Source: an uncultured Planctomyces sp.
GTDB taxonomy: Bacteria; Planctomycetota; Planctomycetia; Planctomycetales; Planctomycetaceae
Length of the DNA stretch: 64,000 nucleotides
Reading direction: 5' to 3'
NCBI GenBank assembly: GCA_937904325.1
Contig: CALGTK010000374.1
Coordinates: 1-64,000, forward strand
The stretch's first letter is position 1. Each line of letters starts with the position of its first letter. Shown piece after piece: positions 38,565 through 46,954 of the stretch. The notes beneath the pieces are model-generated. The model was given only the letters and a program-made list of their open reading frames with translations, was not told where the DNA came from and searched no databases. The position numbers and the translations under genes are program-made.

Positions 38565-39383
38565 ATGCGAGAGCAACCGTTTCCGACAACACTGTACGGC
38601 GAATGGAGCCCCGCGGAAGTGCAACTGCTTGATCACATTTACAAATCAAAACGCGGGCTACCCGAGATTCGGGCAGACGTCAAACAGATTTATGCAAATC
38701 TGCTCGCTGAATCACGCTCGATCTGCGAAGGCAATTTCAAGTCGATTCACAGTAAGGATCTCGAGATTCTGTTCTCAAAGTACGATGAAATGTTCTTCGA
38801 CGGCCTCCTGTATGAAACGATTGAGCGGTCCGGCGAGCCGATCTCATTTCGTGTTTCCAAGCGAATGACGAAAGTCGGCGGGACGACGACAAAGTATCAT
38901 ATGGCTCGCGGCCCTGGTCCGCAGTCGTCGTACGAGATTGCTATCTCTTCGACGCTTCTCTTTTCGACATTTTATGACGTCGATCGGCCGGTCAACGTAA
39001 CCGGTATCGAATGCCGGGATCGTATCGAATGTCTGCAGCGGATCTTCGAACACGAACTGATCCATCTGACGGAGATGTTAATCTGGGATGATTCGAGCTG
39101 TTCTCGACAGCGATTTCAGTCGCTCGCTTTTCAGTTTTTTACTCATACTGAAGCTACGCATCAGTTGATCACGCCCGGTGAGCGAGCGAGCGAGAAATTC
39201 GGCATCCGAACCGGCGACAAGGTTCAATTCTGCATTGACGATGCCTGCTACGAAGGTTTCGTCAACCGAATTACCAAACGGGCAACCGTGCTGGTCGAGG
39301 ACGATTGCAGCCCGCTTTACTCTGACGGAAAACGTTACGCCAAGTACTATGTTCCGGTCGCGAAGCTCGAGCGTGTCGGCTGA
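38565..39383 (+). CDS. SprT-like zinc metalloprotease
   Basis: This 272-aa protein has the SprT/SPRTN-type motif 'HELIH' (His163, Glu164, His167), with a possible third ligand in 'THTEATHQLI'. The region before it ('FSKYDEMFFDGLL', 'SFRVSKRM') fits the N-terminal lobe of this family, in which a small core sits beside an HExxH helix. The C-terminal 60 residues form a beta-rich domain ('GDKVQFCIDDACYEGFVNRI', quoted in part) that looks SH3-like. Eukaryotic SPRTN digests DNA-protein crosslinks; the role of bacterial SprT proteins is poorly known. It lies 317 bp upstream of the ExbB-like gene on the same strand. Confidence 0.85.
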   Translation: MREQPFPTTLYGEWSPAEVQLLDHIYKSKRGLPEIRADVKQIYANLLAESRSICEGNFKSIHSKDLEILFSKYDEMFFDGLLYETIERSGEPISFRVSKRMTKVGGTTTKYHMARGPGPQSSYEIAISSTLLFSTFYDVDRPVNVTGIECRDRIECLQRIFEHELIHLTEMLIWDDSSCSRQRFQSLAFQFFTHTEATHQLITPGERASEKFGIRTGDKVQFCIDDACYEGFVNRITKRATVLVEDDCSPLYSDGKRYAKYYVPVAKLERVG

Positions 39384-39700
39384 TCGCCGTCGGAAATCTT
39401 GCGATCGCGGCCTGCGCTGGCCGGGGAACGGTATGACAGGTGATGCCGTTTGCATATTCGGATGTGAATTCCAGGCAGACGTTGTCACTAGACTGCTTGA
39501 TCCAGATCCCTGATCCCCCGATATGGTATCCTTGCCGAGTGCGGCTTCGTGCTGCGCAGGCCGTCCGATCCGATCGGTACAACCGTTTCAAACAGCTCAG
39601 CAGGAACGTGGTGATGCATTCGCCTTGCCGAAGTTCCTCTCTCGGATTTCTTAGGTTTCTGCCGTCGGCAGTAATTGTGAACTCCGTCTGGATGTGATTC
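39384..39700. other. 317-bp gap upstream of the ExbB/ExbD-like pair
   Basis: No gene is seen between the SprT-like gene and the MotA/TolQ/ExbB-like gene. The stretch is expected to hold the promoter of the pair, but no clear promoter or terminator could be assigned. Confidence 0.35.
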
Positions 39701-40402
39701 ATGTATGCCCTTGAAACAATCTCCGACCCGCTCGCCGTCGCCAATCTGCTCGACAGTCTTTCGGGGCTGTCGACGTTGTTGATCGTCGGCCTGTTCGCGA
39801 TACACCTGTTCGCGTTCTTCGTCCTGTGGGTCTGGTGGCGGCGGGATCTACGCGCCATTGCTTCGTCACTTGACGAATTCACTCGCGGAATCCGACAGCG
39901 CAGCCTGATGGACAGCAGCGCTCACCTTTCCGAACAGGTCGAGGCGTTTCTGGCTGACGTCAAGGAAACTCTGGAATCCACCGGAAACTCGCAGGACCGC
40001 CACACTCTTTATCACCGGATGGCGATTCTCGATGAGAAGCGACGCTACCTCAGCTCGATGTTTTTCGAGACGAGCTACAACATCTGTCGAACCATGATCG
40101 AGGCGTACCCTCTCCTTGGAGTTCTGGGAACAATCCTCGCCATCGGAGCTGCCCTGCAAACGGGAGACGGTGGCAGCGCGTCGGCTTCCGTTGGCGTGAT
40201 CGTCAGCCGATTCGGCGATGCCATCTGGTCGACATTCGCCGGACTGACCGCGGCCGTGCTGCTGATGTTTTTAAACAGCGCGCTGGAACCACGTTTCCAA
40301 CGCCTGGCAGAAAACCGTGGCAACGTCCGGAAGACTGTCGCTCATGCCAAACGTGAACTCGCGATTGGAACCGCAAACTCGCAGCCGGAGATCCCGCAGT
40401 GA
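39701..40402 (+). CDS. MotA/TolQ/ExbB-like proton channel subunit
   Basis: This 233-aa membrane protein has a first membrane segment (LSTLLIVGLFAIHLFAFFVLWVW, about 22-45, quoted in part here as a helix), a cytoplasmic loop, and the two family segments: 'YPLLGVLGTILAIGAAL' (about 138-155) and 'FGDAIWSTFAGLTAAVLLMF' (about 173-195). Those two contain the conserved 'P-L-L-G-x-x-G-T' and 'T-x-x-G-L' residues that line the proton path. Its last codons overlap the next gene by 4 nt (GTGA), so the two products are almost certainly partners. In such pairs the channel subunit drives a rotating or pulling partner with the proton gradient. Confidence 0.85.
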   Translation: MYALETISDPLAVANLLDSLSGLSTLLIVGLFAIHLFAFFVLWVWWRRDLRAIASSLDEFTRGIRQRSLMDSSAHLSEQVEAFLADVKETLESTGNSQDRHTLYHRMAILDEKRRYLSSMFFETSYNICRTMIEAYPLLGVLGTILAIGAALQTGDGGSASASVGVIVSRFGDAIWSTFAGLTAAVLLMFLNSALEPRFQRLAENRGNVRKTVAHAKRELAIGTANSQPEIPQ

Positions 40403-41244
40403 CGTCACGCCGGCTGACATTCCAGCTGACCCCACTGCTGGATCTGCTTCTGATCGTGATCTTCGCACAGTTTCTGGACGTGCGTGACACGACGACGGAA
40501 CGTGAGCAATTGACGTCGACGCAAGTGGCAACTGCTGACCAGGAACTGGCCGCCACTCAGGATCAACTTGCAAAGATCATCGCCGAGAAAGATAAAGTGG
40601 AAGCCGATCGTGAGTTTCTGCGGAAATCGCTTCAGGAGTTGAAGGCGTCGAAAACCGGCCTGGAAATCGAACGAAAGTCGCTCGAAGAAGCTCTGAAGCG
40701 TGCGAACGAGCAACGTGACACCGTCGCCAGCCTGGTTGCCGATCTGTTCGACTTACCGGACCAAACGATCAACGAGTTACTCCGAACTCGCGCGCCGGAA
40801 AACGTTCGTTTGACTCCGGAACAGGTCGAGCGACTGCGCGAGGAATTTAAGTCGTTCGCCAAGCAGAACCCCGGCGAGTCTGTCCGGCATCTGCTCACGT
40901 TCGAAGAGCTGCGCAAGCGATGCGACATCTGGGAAATTTACATCAACGACACCGGCCAGACGGTGTTCTCAGGGTGCGGTCAGACGCACACATTTCGAGC
41001 GGAAACGACTGAAGAATTCGCCTACGAGCTTTACGAGCGGTATAAAACCTTGCCCCAGCCAAAAAGTCTGGTGATCATGCTGCTTTCCTATGGCGACGTA
41101 AAAGCATCGGTTTACGAAGCTGCTGTTGATGGTCTGCCGGTCGTAGCCGAGCGAATGCGATCTGACCAGAGCGGCCGCTCCCGCTTCGAATACGCGGTCC
41201 TCGGCTTCAACCCGTCGCCGCCCGTCGTGCCGACGGTCGAGTAG
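40399..41244 (+). CDS. ExbD/TolR-like partner with a long coiled coil
   Basis: This 281-aa protein has one N-terminal membrane segment, 'LTPLLDLLLIVIFAQFL', with Asp15 at the place of the essential ExbD/TolR/MotB aspartate. It is followed by about 85 residues of coiled coil (residues 31-115, rich in Glu, Lys, Ala and Leu heptads, e.g. 'DQLAKIIAEKDKVEADREFL'). A folded C-terminal domain follows (about 135-275: 'WEIYINDTGQTVFSG', 'PKSLVIMLLSYGDVKASVYE'). Ordinary ExbD is about 140 aa and has no coiled coil. The pair with the upstream ExbB-like protein is therefore an energy-coupled complex of unknown cargo. It lacks the nuclease/helicase genes that would mark it as Zorya. Confidence 0.75.
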   Translation: MTSRRLTFQLTPLLDLLLIVIFAQFLDVRDTTTEREQLTSTQVATADQELAATQDQLAKIIAEKDKVEADREFLRKSLQELKASKTGLEIERKSLEEALKRANEQRDTVASLVADLFDLPDQTINELLRTRAPENVRLTPEQVERLREEFKSFAKQNPGESVRHLLTFEELRKRCDIWEIYINDTGQTVFSGCGQTHTFRAETTEEFAYELYERYKTLPQPKSLVIMLLSYGDVKASVYEAAVDGLPVVAERMRSDQSGRSRFEYAVLGFNPSPPVVPTVE

Positions 41245-41261
41245 GTCAGAAGTCGGCCTAC
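41241..41261 (+). terminator. Bidirectional hairpin terminator
   Basis: GTAGG and CCTAC pair across an 11-nt loop between the convergent ExbD-like and mandelate racemase-like genes, whose ends are only 14 bp apart. On the plus strand it is followed by ATTTGTTTA. The stem is short, so strength is doubtful. Confidence 0.4.
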
Positions 41262-42451
41262 ATTTGTTTAGGGCTGATCGGGAAATGCTCTTCCGCAACC
41301 GCTACTCTTTTCAGTGCAGCCTCATCGATTGAAACGCCCAACCCCGGTTGCGTCAGAGCGGGAGCAATGCCTCGACGCCCCCAAGTCAGGTTTTCGTGGG
41401 TGAGCCGTTCCTTAACGAGGAACGAATCGTAGCTGCCTTCGAGATATCGAATGTCGCCAACACTCGCGGCGAAGTGCCGACCGGCAGCACTGAGAATTCC
41501 GGTCTCGCCGACTTGACAGCCGAGTTGGTAGCCAAATCCGGCCTGATGTGCCGTCGCGGCGATCTTGAGCGAATTCAGGAAGCCACCGCACTTTGAAATA
41601 CGAATATTGAAGAGATCGCAAAGCCCAGACTCAACTGCCCGCTGGCCGTCTTCCACACTGCAGAGTGACTCGTCGAGCATGATCGGTGGGGCAATGTTTG
41701 GACGAATCTTTGCAAGGCCATCGATTTCAGTGTGATGAACCGGCTGTTCGATCGACGTGATATTGAACTTCTCCAGAGGCTCAAACTTCGATTCCATGTT
41801 TTTGCAAGTCCAGGCTTCGTTGGCATCGATACGAAGATCCATCTGTGGACCAACGAGTCTGCGAATCCTTCGCAAAGAAACCTCGTCGTCAACGTTCTCG
41901 ACTCCGACCTTAACCTTCGTCTGGTGAAACCCGTGAAGCCAGATCAGGAACGATTTGATGCGTTGCTTAACCGGCGAACTGGATGTGATGACCGCGCTGT
42001 ACTGAACTTCGTCTTGTGCGTTCCGGATTCCGGCGGCAGGCCCGAAAAGCGAAGTGATTGCAGACAGCGGAATTTCGGATGCTCGACAAACGGCGCTAAG
42101 GATGCTCAGTTCGACCGCGCATCGGATTGAGTTTCCAAAACAGTTTCTTGGGTCGGCTTCTGGGCGAGTCAGTTCAAATCTCTCGCAGACGTCTATTGCC
42201 GCTTCAGGACTTTCCAGTTCTGAATCAAGCTGTTGAGCTAACGGAGTGTCGCGGAGCAATTCGAACGCCGAGTCGATCGTTTCGCCAGTGACATATTCGC
42301 GCGGAAGCCCCTCGCCCCAACCTTCGGTTCCATCGGCCAGTCGGCACCGAACGACTAACGAATCAGTCATCCGCCGAGTGTACGAGGCGTGACGGATCCT
42401 GGTCTTCAACGGAATCTGAACGTGGTAGGCGATGAGCTCGGTAATTCGCAC
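41258..42451 (-). CDS. Enolase-superfamily enzyme, MLE/dipeptide-epimerase-like
   Basis: This is a 397-aa TIM-barrel enzyme of the muconate-lactonising subgroup. It has the lysine pair 'K-x-K' in 'TKVKVGVENV', three metal ligands in 'DLRIDANEAW' (Asp), 'SIEQPV' (Glu) and 'MLDESLC' (Asp), and the second catalytic Lys in 'IRISKCGGF'. This is the arrangement of o-succinylbenzoate synthases, dipeptide epimerases and N-acylamino acid racemases. The exact reaction cannot be read from sequence. It sits 156 bp downstream of a second enolase-superfamily gene on the same strand. Confidence 0.87.
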   Translation of the reverse strand: MRITELIAYHVQIPLKTRIRHASYTRRMTDSLVVRCRLADGTEGWGEGLPREYVTGETIDSAFELLRDTPLAQQLDSELESPEAAIDVCERFELTRPEADPRNCFGNSIRCAVELSILSAVCRASEIPLSAITSLFGPAAGIRNAQDEVQYSAVITSSSPVKQRIKSFLIWLHGFHQTKVKVGVENVDDEVSLRRIRRLVGPQMDLRIDANEAWTCKNMESKFEPLEKFNITSIEQPVHHTEIDGLAKIRPNIAPPIMLDESLCSVEDGQRAVESGLCDLFNIRISKCGGFLNSLKIAATAHQAGFGYQLGCQVGETGILSAAGRHFAASVGDIRYLEGSYDSFLVKERLTHENLTWGRRGIAPALTQPGLGVSIDEAALKRVAVAEEHFPISPKQM

Positions 42452-42607
42452 CGGCAGTACTCGTCAATCAATGAAGTTTCGGGAGTGCCATTGGAGTAAG
42501 CACTCTAATTGGCGCACTATACGAGAACCACTGGGCGATACGGAGACCAAACTGGGGTCGCAAGTTCGACCCCTGCCACATCCCGCACCTCTCGATTGCT
42601 GTTCTGA

Positions 42608-43687
42608 TTACGCGATCGAGAAATGTTCAAGTTTTTCGACGTCGCCTTCGATGCCAAGGCCCGGCATTGTGGGAACTCGCATTCGCCCGTTCTTGATCTC
42701 AAATGGTTCTTTCAGAATATCGTCGGCGAGCCCGAAGTACGTGCAGTCATTGGCCAGCGAGTATGACGGGCAGGCCGCCGCGATGTGGAGCATCGCTGCT
42801 GTTTTGGGACCGAGGTCGTGGCCGCAGTGCATGATGCACGGAATGTTGGCCGCTTCGCAGAGATGGCCGATCTTGACGCAAGGTAGAATTCCGCCAGCGA
42901 TATGAGTGTCTGGAAGGATGTGCGACGCGGCGTCTGCCAGAAATATCTGCGAGACGGTGTCGGGGCCGACGACGCTTTCGTTCAGAGCGATCGGGACCGA
43001 GGTTTGCTCTCGCAGCCATTTCGCGTCCGAGAGCGGTTCCGCATGAATTGGCTGCTCGAAGTATTCGAGGTCGTAGTCTTCGAGTTTCTTTGCCAGGTCC
43101 GCGGCCTGTAGTGGCGAGTAGGCTCGGTTGGGATCGATTCTTAGTTTCAGTTTGTCGCCGACGGCGTCGCGGATTCCTCGCACCATGTCCAGATCCTCTT
43201 TCGCGTCCGAACCCGCTTTGGTTTTGAGCGTCGTATAACCCTGCTCGACGTAAAGTGCGGCGATTTCGCCAGCGCGTTCGTAAGTCTGAATCCCCATGCA
43301 GGCGGCGAGTTCGATTTCTTCTCGAATGACGCCGCCAAGAAGCTGAGCAACGGACATGTTCGCCGCTTTACCGGCGATGTCCCACAACGCGAGTTCCAAC
43401 CCAGCTTTCAGTCGAGATTCGAACGGACACTCAAGGTGGAACAGAGCGATGTTCAACGGGTCACGACCCACCGACCACTCGGTAGCGTCCTTCTGCATGC
43501 GTCCCAGATCGAGTCCGGGCAGGAAGTTGAGATTGCACTCACCCCAGCCACTGACACCTTCGTTCGTGTCGATTCTTGTGATCGCTTTGGTCGTGGTAGA
43601 ACTTGTGCGAATGTGGGAACGATACGGCGCAATTGGTTCGACTTGCGGAACTTCCACAAGCCACATGGAAACTGCAGAGATTCTCAT
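42608..43687 (-). CDS. Enolase-superfamily enzyme, mandelate racemase-like
   Basis: This 359-aa protein starts at ATG 43687 (AAGGACA upstream); the frame is open further to 43738. It has 'K-T-K' in 'TTLKTKAGS', metal ligands in 'LRIDPNRAY' (Asp), 'YFEQPI' (Glu) and 'ALNESVV' (Glu), then 'PDTHIAGGI' and 'MHCGHDLG' in the positions of the general-base Asp/His region. This places it nearer the mandelate-racemase/sugar-acid branch than its neighbour. The substrate is unknown. The two enolase-superfamily genes in a row may act on related acids or peptides and probably share a transcript. Confidence 0.85.
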   Translation of the reverse strand: MRISAVSMWLVEVPQVEPIAPYRSHIRTSSTTTKAITRIDTNEGVSGWGECNLNFLPGLDLGRMQKDATEWSVGRDPLNIALFHLECPFESRLKAGLELALWDIAGKAANMSVAQLLGGVIREEIELAACMGIQTYERAGEIAALYVEQGYTTLKTKAGSDAKEDLDMVRGIRDAVGDKLKLRIDPNRAYSPLQAADLAKKLEDYDLEYFEQPIHAEPLSDAKWLREQTSVPIALNESVVGPDTVSQIFLADAASHILPDTHIAGGILPCVKIGHLCEAANIPCIMHCGHDLGPKTAAMLHIAAACPSYSLANDCTYFGLADDILKEPFEIKNGRMRVPTMPGLGIEGDVEKLEHFSIA

Positions 43688-44203
43688 TGCCTGTCCTTCA
43701 ACTTGGTTGCAACTGCACCGGTCAGAAAGCCAGTTCAATCTGACTGTCTACTCGCTCCAAGAATGGAAATTCACCGGTAAGTTCAGCACGCGGAACGTGC
43801 TTCCTGACCCTCAGGTGAATCCCTCCGACGTAATCATGGCGGGACGTTTTTATTAGCATAACTCCGACATTCTACTTGCCAGGCAATCTTTTCTGAACCA
43901 GTAGATTGAACCTGTACAGCCCAGACCGGACCGGACATCAATTCGGGGGAAATAAATCCCTCCCGGTCTACGTCGATCCCGATTTCGTGGTCCGAGTGTG
44001 CCGATTTTTCTGGACATAGATGTCAGTTTCTGACGGGCGGACGGTCTGCTGTGTCAGCATGTTTCGATACGACCGACGAAAAGCCTGCATGCAGGCCGGT
44101 ATGTCGGTTGAGGCACTGTGTCGCCGATCTGTCCCTCTTTGGCTTTCGATGCAACGCTCTGTTCCTCCAATTAATCGTACACGGGAATCGGGAAGAATCA
44201 GTC
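43688..44203. other. Gap between divergent genes
   Basis: About 500 bp with no recognised gene. The ORF reading 44051-44203 in frame with the downstream gene shows no ribosome site. A perfect 14-bp palindrome lies at 44083-44096. Promoters for both divergent genes should lie here. Confidence 0.4.
44083..44096. repeat. Perfect 14-bp palindrome
   Basis: GCCTGCATGCAGGC is its own reverse complement, with no spacer. It lies 107 bp upstream of the coiled-coil protein start and could be an operator, but it is also short enough to arise by chance. Confidence 0.4.
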
Positions 44204-45265
44204 ATGTCGCAGGAAAGAATGTTGAACTTCATCGCGGCTCAGTTGACAGTCGTCATCGTGATGCTCGGAGTTGGGTTGTACCGGATGGCTGACAATTCAA
44301 ACCCGCAATCATTTGCAGCTAGCCAGACCGCGACATCATTTGACCGGTCCGTCTTGCTGCCTGCAGGCAAACCGTCGCCGCAAGTCTCTCGACACACTTC
44401 AATTTCGGGTGGGGCGACCTGTCAAACGTCGGTTGCCGAGTTGTCTCTGCCTGAGATTACCCGGCGTGAACACCTGCTGGACGATTCTCGCGAGCGAATT
44501 GCATCAACGACAGAAGTCCAAACGGCGAAAGGTCGGCACGTCGAGTCACAGACTCTGCTTGCCAGTCAGACAGAAACGATTAATCAATTAAGAGCCACGC
44601 TTCAAAATGTAGACCAGAGGTTGGATCAGACTCGTCATGAACTGAATGAAACAACGACTCGCGTTGAAAAATTCCACGGGAGCCTGCGTTTTCGCCGCCA
44701 GCAACTGATTCAAAATGCGCTCGGTAATGTCTTTGAGCATTACGACAGGACACTGAAGACAGCAGAAAAAGAACGCGATGAACGCAACCAGAGACGACGA
44801 CGTTTGGGCAGTCAGCCATCCACTTCCTCGGAAGCGGAATTAACGCGATCAATTAGTCGAAATGCGAGAACAGCGGCGGGAAAAACACTGTTACAATTCA
44901 TCATGGCAGAGGAAAAGGCGATCGACAGCGAGCGAACAGCATTGGAAAACCAGATTTCAAGGACCAGCGAGTCACTGGAAAATTTGCGTCAGACGCGTGA
45001 CCAAACTGCCCATGAACTGAACCGCGTCATAGCTAATATTCCGACCGGCCGCGAAGATATTGGCGAGAATTACGAACGATACCAGATGCGAAAAAGAGAA
45101 CAGGCTGATCTGGGCGACCCGAAAAACAGTCACGGAGTAAAGTCGCCCGATGCGTTTGCGAATCATCAGCCTCCGCCCGTCACCAGTTATCTGTATTTGC
45201 CGCGGAACAGACCAGCCCCTGGTTCCATCGGAACATATGACGAAAAATATAAGGTCGTTCGATAA
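44204..45265 (+). CDS. Single-pass membrane coiled-coil protein, unknown
   Basis: ATG 44204 (GGGAAGAA upstream) begins a 353-aa protein with one membrane segment at about residues 10-27 (AAQLTVVIVMLGVGLYRM). A Ser/Thr-rich linker and two long coiled-coil stretches follow (about 110-190 and 225-300, e.g. 'LRATLQNVDQRLDQTRHEL'), with Arg/Glu-rich joins. The C-terminal 45 residues are Pro-rich. I recognise no family. It is probably an envelope or structural protein. Confidence 0.65.
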   Translation: MSQERMLNFIAAQLTVVIVMLGVGLYRMADNSNPQSFAASQTATSFDRSVLLPAGKPSPQVSRHTSISGGATCQTSVAELSLPEITRREHLLDDSRERIASTTEVQTAKGRHVESQTLLASQTETINQLRATLQNVDQRLDQTRHELNETTTRVEKFHGSLRFRRQQLIQNALGNVFEHYDRTLKTAEKERDERNQRRRRLGSQPSTSSEAELTRSISRNARTAAGKTLLQFIMAEEKAIDSERTALENQISRTSESLENLRQTRDQTAHELNRVIANIPTGREDIGENYERYQMRKREQADLGDPKNSHGVKSPDAFANHQPPPVTSYLYLPRNRPAPGSIGTYDEKYKVVR

Positions 45266-45377
45266 TCAGTGAGCGACATTGCCCGTCACTGGAACGGTAC
45301 GTCAGCCCATGGCTGGTGGACATCTGAAGGATTGCCAGGGATCCTTATCTGGAGACCGTTAGGTCAGAGAAATCGAA

Positions 45378-45663
45378 GTGAGCACGTCGTTCATTCAGTG
45401 CTGAGTTCAAACAGGATGCCGTTGACCTTGTCGTCAAGCAGGGTTACTCATTCAAGGCGGCGGATGCCGTTGGTGTTGCAGCGAAGAGTCTCAGGGATTG
45501 GCATGCGAAGCTGACTCCAGCGACTGCGTCGTGTGATGACGACGCCTCGGTTGCTGTGCTGCAGGATGAGATCAAGCGTCTCAGATAGCTGCTGCTGCGG
45601 GCTTTAATGGAACGTGAAATCTTAAACAAAGCCACGGCGTATTTCGCAAGGGAGTCACCTTGA
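45378..45663 (+). pseudogene. IS3 OrfA remnant
   Basis: The remnant reads with an early frameshift after the probable GTG at 45378, then 'FSAEFKQDAVDLVVKQGYSF' and 'VGVAAKSLRDWHAKL', a helix-turn-helix of the IS3 OrfA type. A TAG codon then falls inside the leucine-zipper end ('EIKRLR*LLLRALMEREI'), where CAG or similar is expected. The frame ends with TGA at 45661, overlapping orfB as usual. Confidence 0.75.
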
Positions 45664-46542
45664 AGTACGCATGGATCAAGCAGCATCGTGACTCGGTTTT
45701 GGTGACGTCGATGTGTCGTACTCTCGATGTCAGCACAAGCGAATACTATAAGATGGCTGAAGGCGGTCCTGGCTTGAGGGCTCAACGGTCAACTCGAATC
45801 CGCATATCGATCAGGCAGGTGCACGACGAGTCCCGCGGGATATACGGCAGTTACAAGATTGCTGATCGACTTAAGGGTGAGGAGTTTCTGGAAGCTGCAT
45901 GCCGTAAGACTGTCGCCACGGCGATGCGTGAAATGGGACGAAGCAAGGTGTTAAAAACGTTCTCGTCGACAACAACCGTTTCTGATTCAGCAACAGCGGC
46001 CGCACCAGATGTTCTCAACCAGTCCTTTGACACGGAGCTCCGAACAGCAAGTGGGTGAGCGACATCACGTAAGTGCAAACGGCGGCGGGCTGGTTTTATC
46101 TGGCTGTTGTCCTGGACCTGTACAGACGCAAAGTTGTGGGCTGGGCGATCTCAGAAAGCCTCGCCACACCACTGGTCCGCTCGGCTCTTCGTAACGCCGT
46201 TGAGTCGCGGAAACCCGACACGAACGGCTTGCTTCATCACAGCGATCGAGGCTCGCAGTACACCAGCGATGACTACCAGCAGACTCTGAAAACTCTCAAC
46301 ATGACCTGCTCGATGAGTCGTACCTGTTGCTGCGTACGACATCGCCGTCATGGAGCGTTTCTTCTGGTCGCTCAAGCATGAGTGGACGAAGTTCGAATCC
46401 TTCGTTGACATCACACACGCAAGACTTCAGTGTGTTTCAGTACATCGAAACGTTCTATAACTCAAAGAGAATCCATCAGACTTTCGGATACCGAATATCC
46501 GACGAATTCGAAGAACACCACCACGCAAAAAACGCCGTCTAA
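45661..46542 (+). pseudogene. IS3 OrfB (DDE transposase) remnant
   Basis: The HTH_21-type N-terminus ('YAWIKQHRDSVLVTSMCRTL', then 'SRGIYGSYKIADRL') runs to a frameshift near 46055, shortly before the first catalytic Asp ('DIT'). The catalytic core continues in another frame ('HHSDRGSQYTSD'). A further shift near 46320 is followed by 'MERFFWSLKHEW' and 'FQYIETFYNSKRIHQTFG' in a third frame, ending 'EEHHHAKNAV'. It cannot make a transposase. Confidence 0.8.
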
Positions 46543-46561
46543 AACCTAATTCAGGTGTCCA

Positions 46562-46954
46562 TTTCAAGTGGGTAGTCGCATTTCGTGGCGGGCCGAGTGG
46601 AGTGCCCCGGATTGTTTTTTCGAAAGCCAGGTACGAATCGTTCGATGCTGCCGTACGTTCTGCCAGTGAGTTCGTCAGTGACTGTTCAGTAAAGGTTCTG
46701 AGCGTAGCGACGGTCGTACTACCAAATATTTGGAAGGGCTTTGAAGGAGGGATGACTGACTCGTCGATCAGTATCCATATCGAGAAACAACTTCGACCTG
46801 GCACCAGTTCATCCGTGTCTGGTTGCGAGAACTGGACGGTAGCGATCGCCGAACAGCCTTGCAGTGATTCCGGTCGAATCTGATACTGGGCGCTTTGATT
46901 TCGCACGACGCTGGCGAATACTGAAATTCAACGGTTTAACGACAGGGTTGCTCG
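46562..46954. other. Gap between the IS remnant and DUF1501 gene
   Basis: About 390 bp with no recognised gene. Planctomycete DUF1501 genes usually follow a cytochrome-containing DUF1549/DUF1553 gene. None is visible here, and the IS remnant occupies the expected place. Overlapping ORFs on both strands show no familiar motif. Confidence 0.45.

Larger units (their letters stand above)
45317..46561 (+). mobile_element. Degenerate IS3-family insertion sequence
   Basis: The element carries an orfA/orfB pair of the IS3 family, both broken. Near its ends, TGGACATCTGAA (45317-45328) and TTCAGGTGTCCA (46550-46561) are inverted copies with one mismatch, which I take as part of the terminal repeats. 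The exact outer ends and any target duplication are not clear. The orfB remnant has the IS3 integrase blocks 'FYLAVVLDLYRRKVVGWAIS', 'LLHHSDRGSQYTSDDY' and 'YNSKRIHQTFGY'. Several frameshifts and a nonsense codon show it is inactive. Confidence 0.8.

Noticed and set aside
39701-41244. Zorya anti-phage system
   Set aside because: A MotA-like plus Asp-bearing partner pair is present, but ZorC/ZorD or ZorE genes are absent and the coiled coil is on the wrong partner.
42540-42600. tRNA-like 3' end (GTTCGA in a T-arm-like setting)
   Set aside because: A GGGGTCG/CGACCCC hairpin and GTTCGA are present, but no matching acceptor, D-arm or anticodon arm can be formed and the T stem has a mismatch. At most it is a tRNA fragment.
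46427-46906. 159-codon minus-strand ORF across the IS end
   Set aside because: It runs out of the IS remnant into unassigned DNA, has no ribosome site or known motif, and its C-terminal part is an antisense shadow of the transposase.
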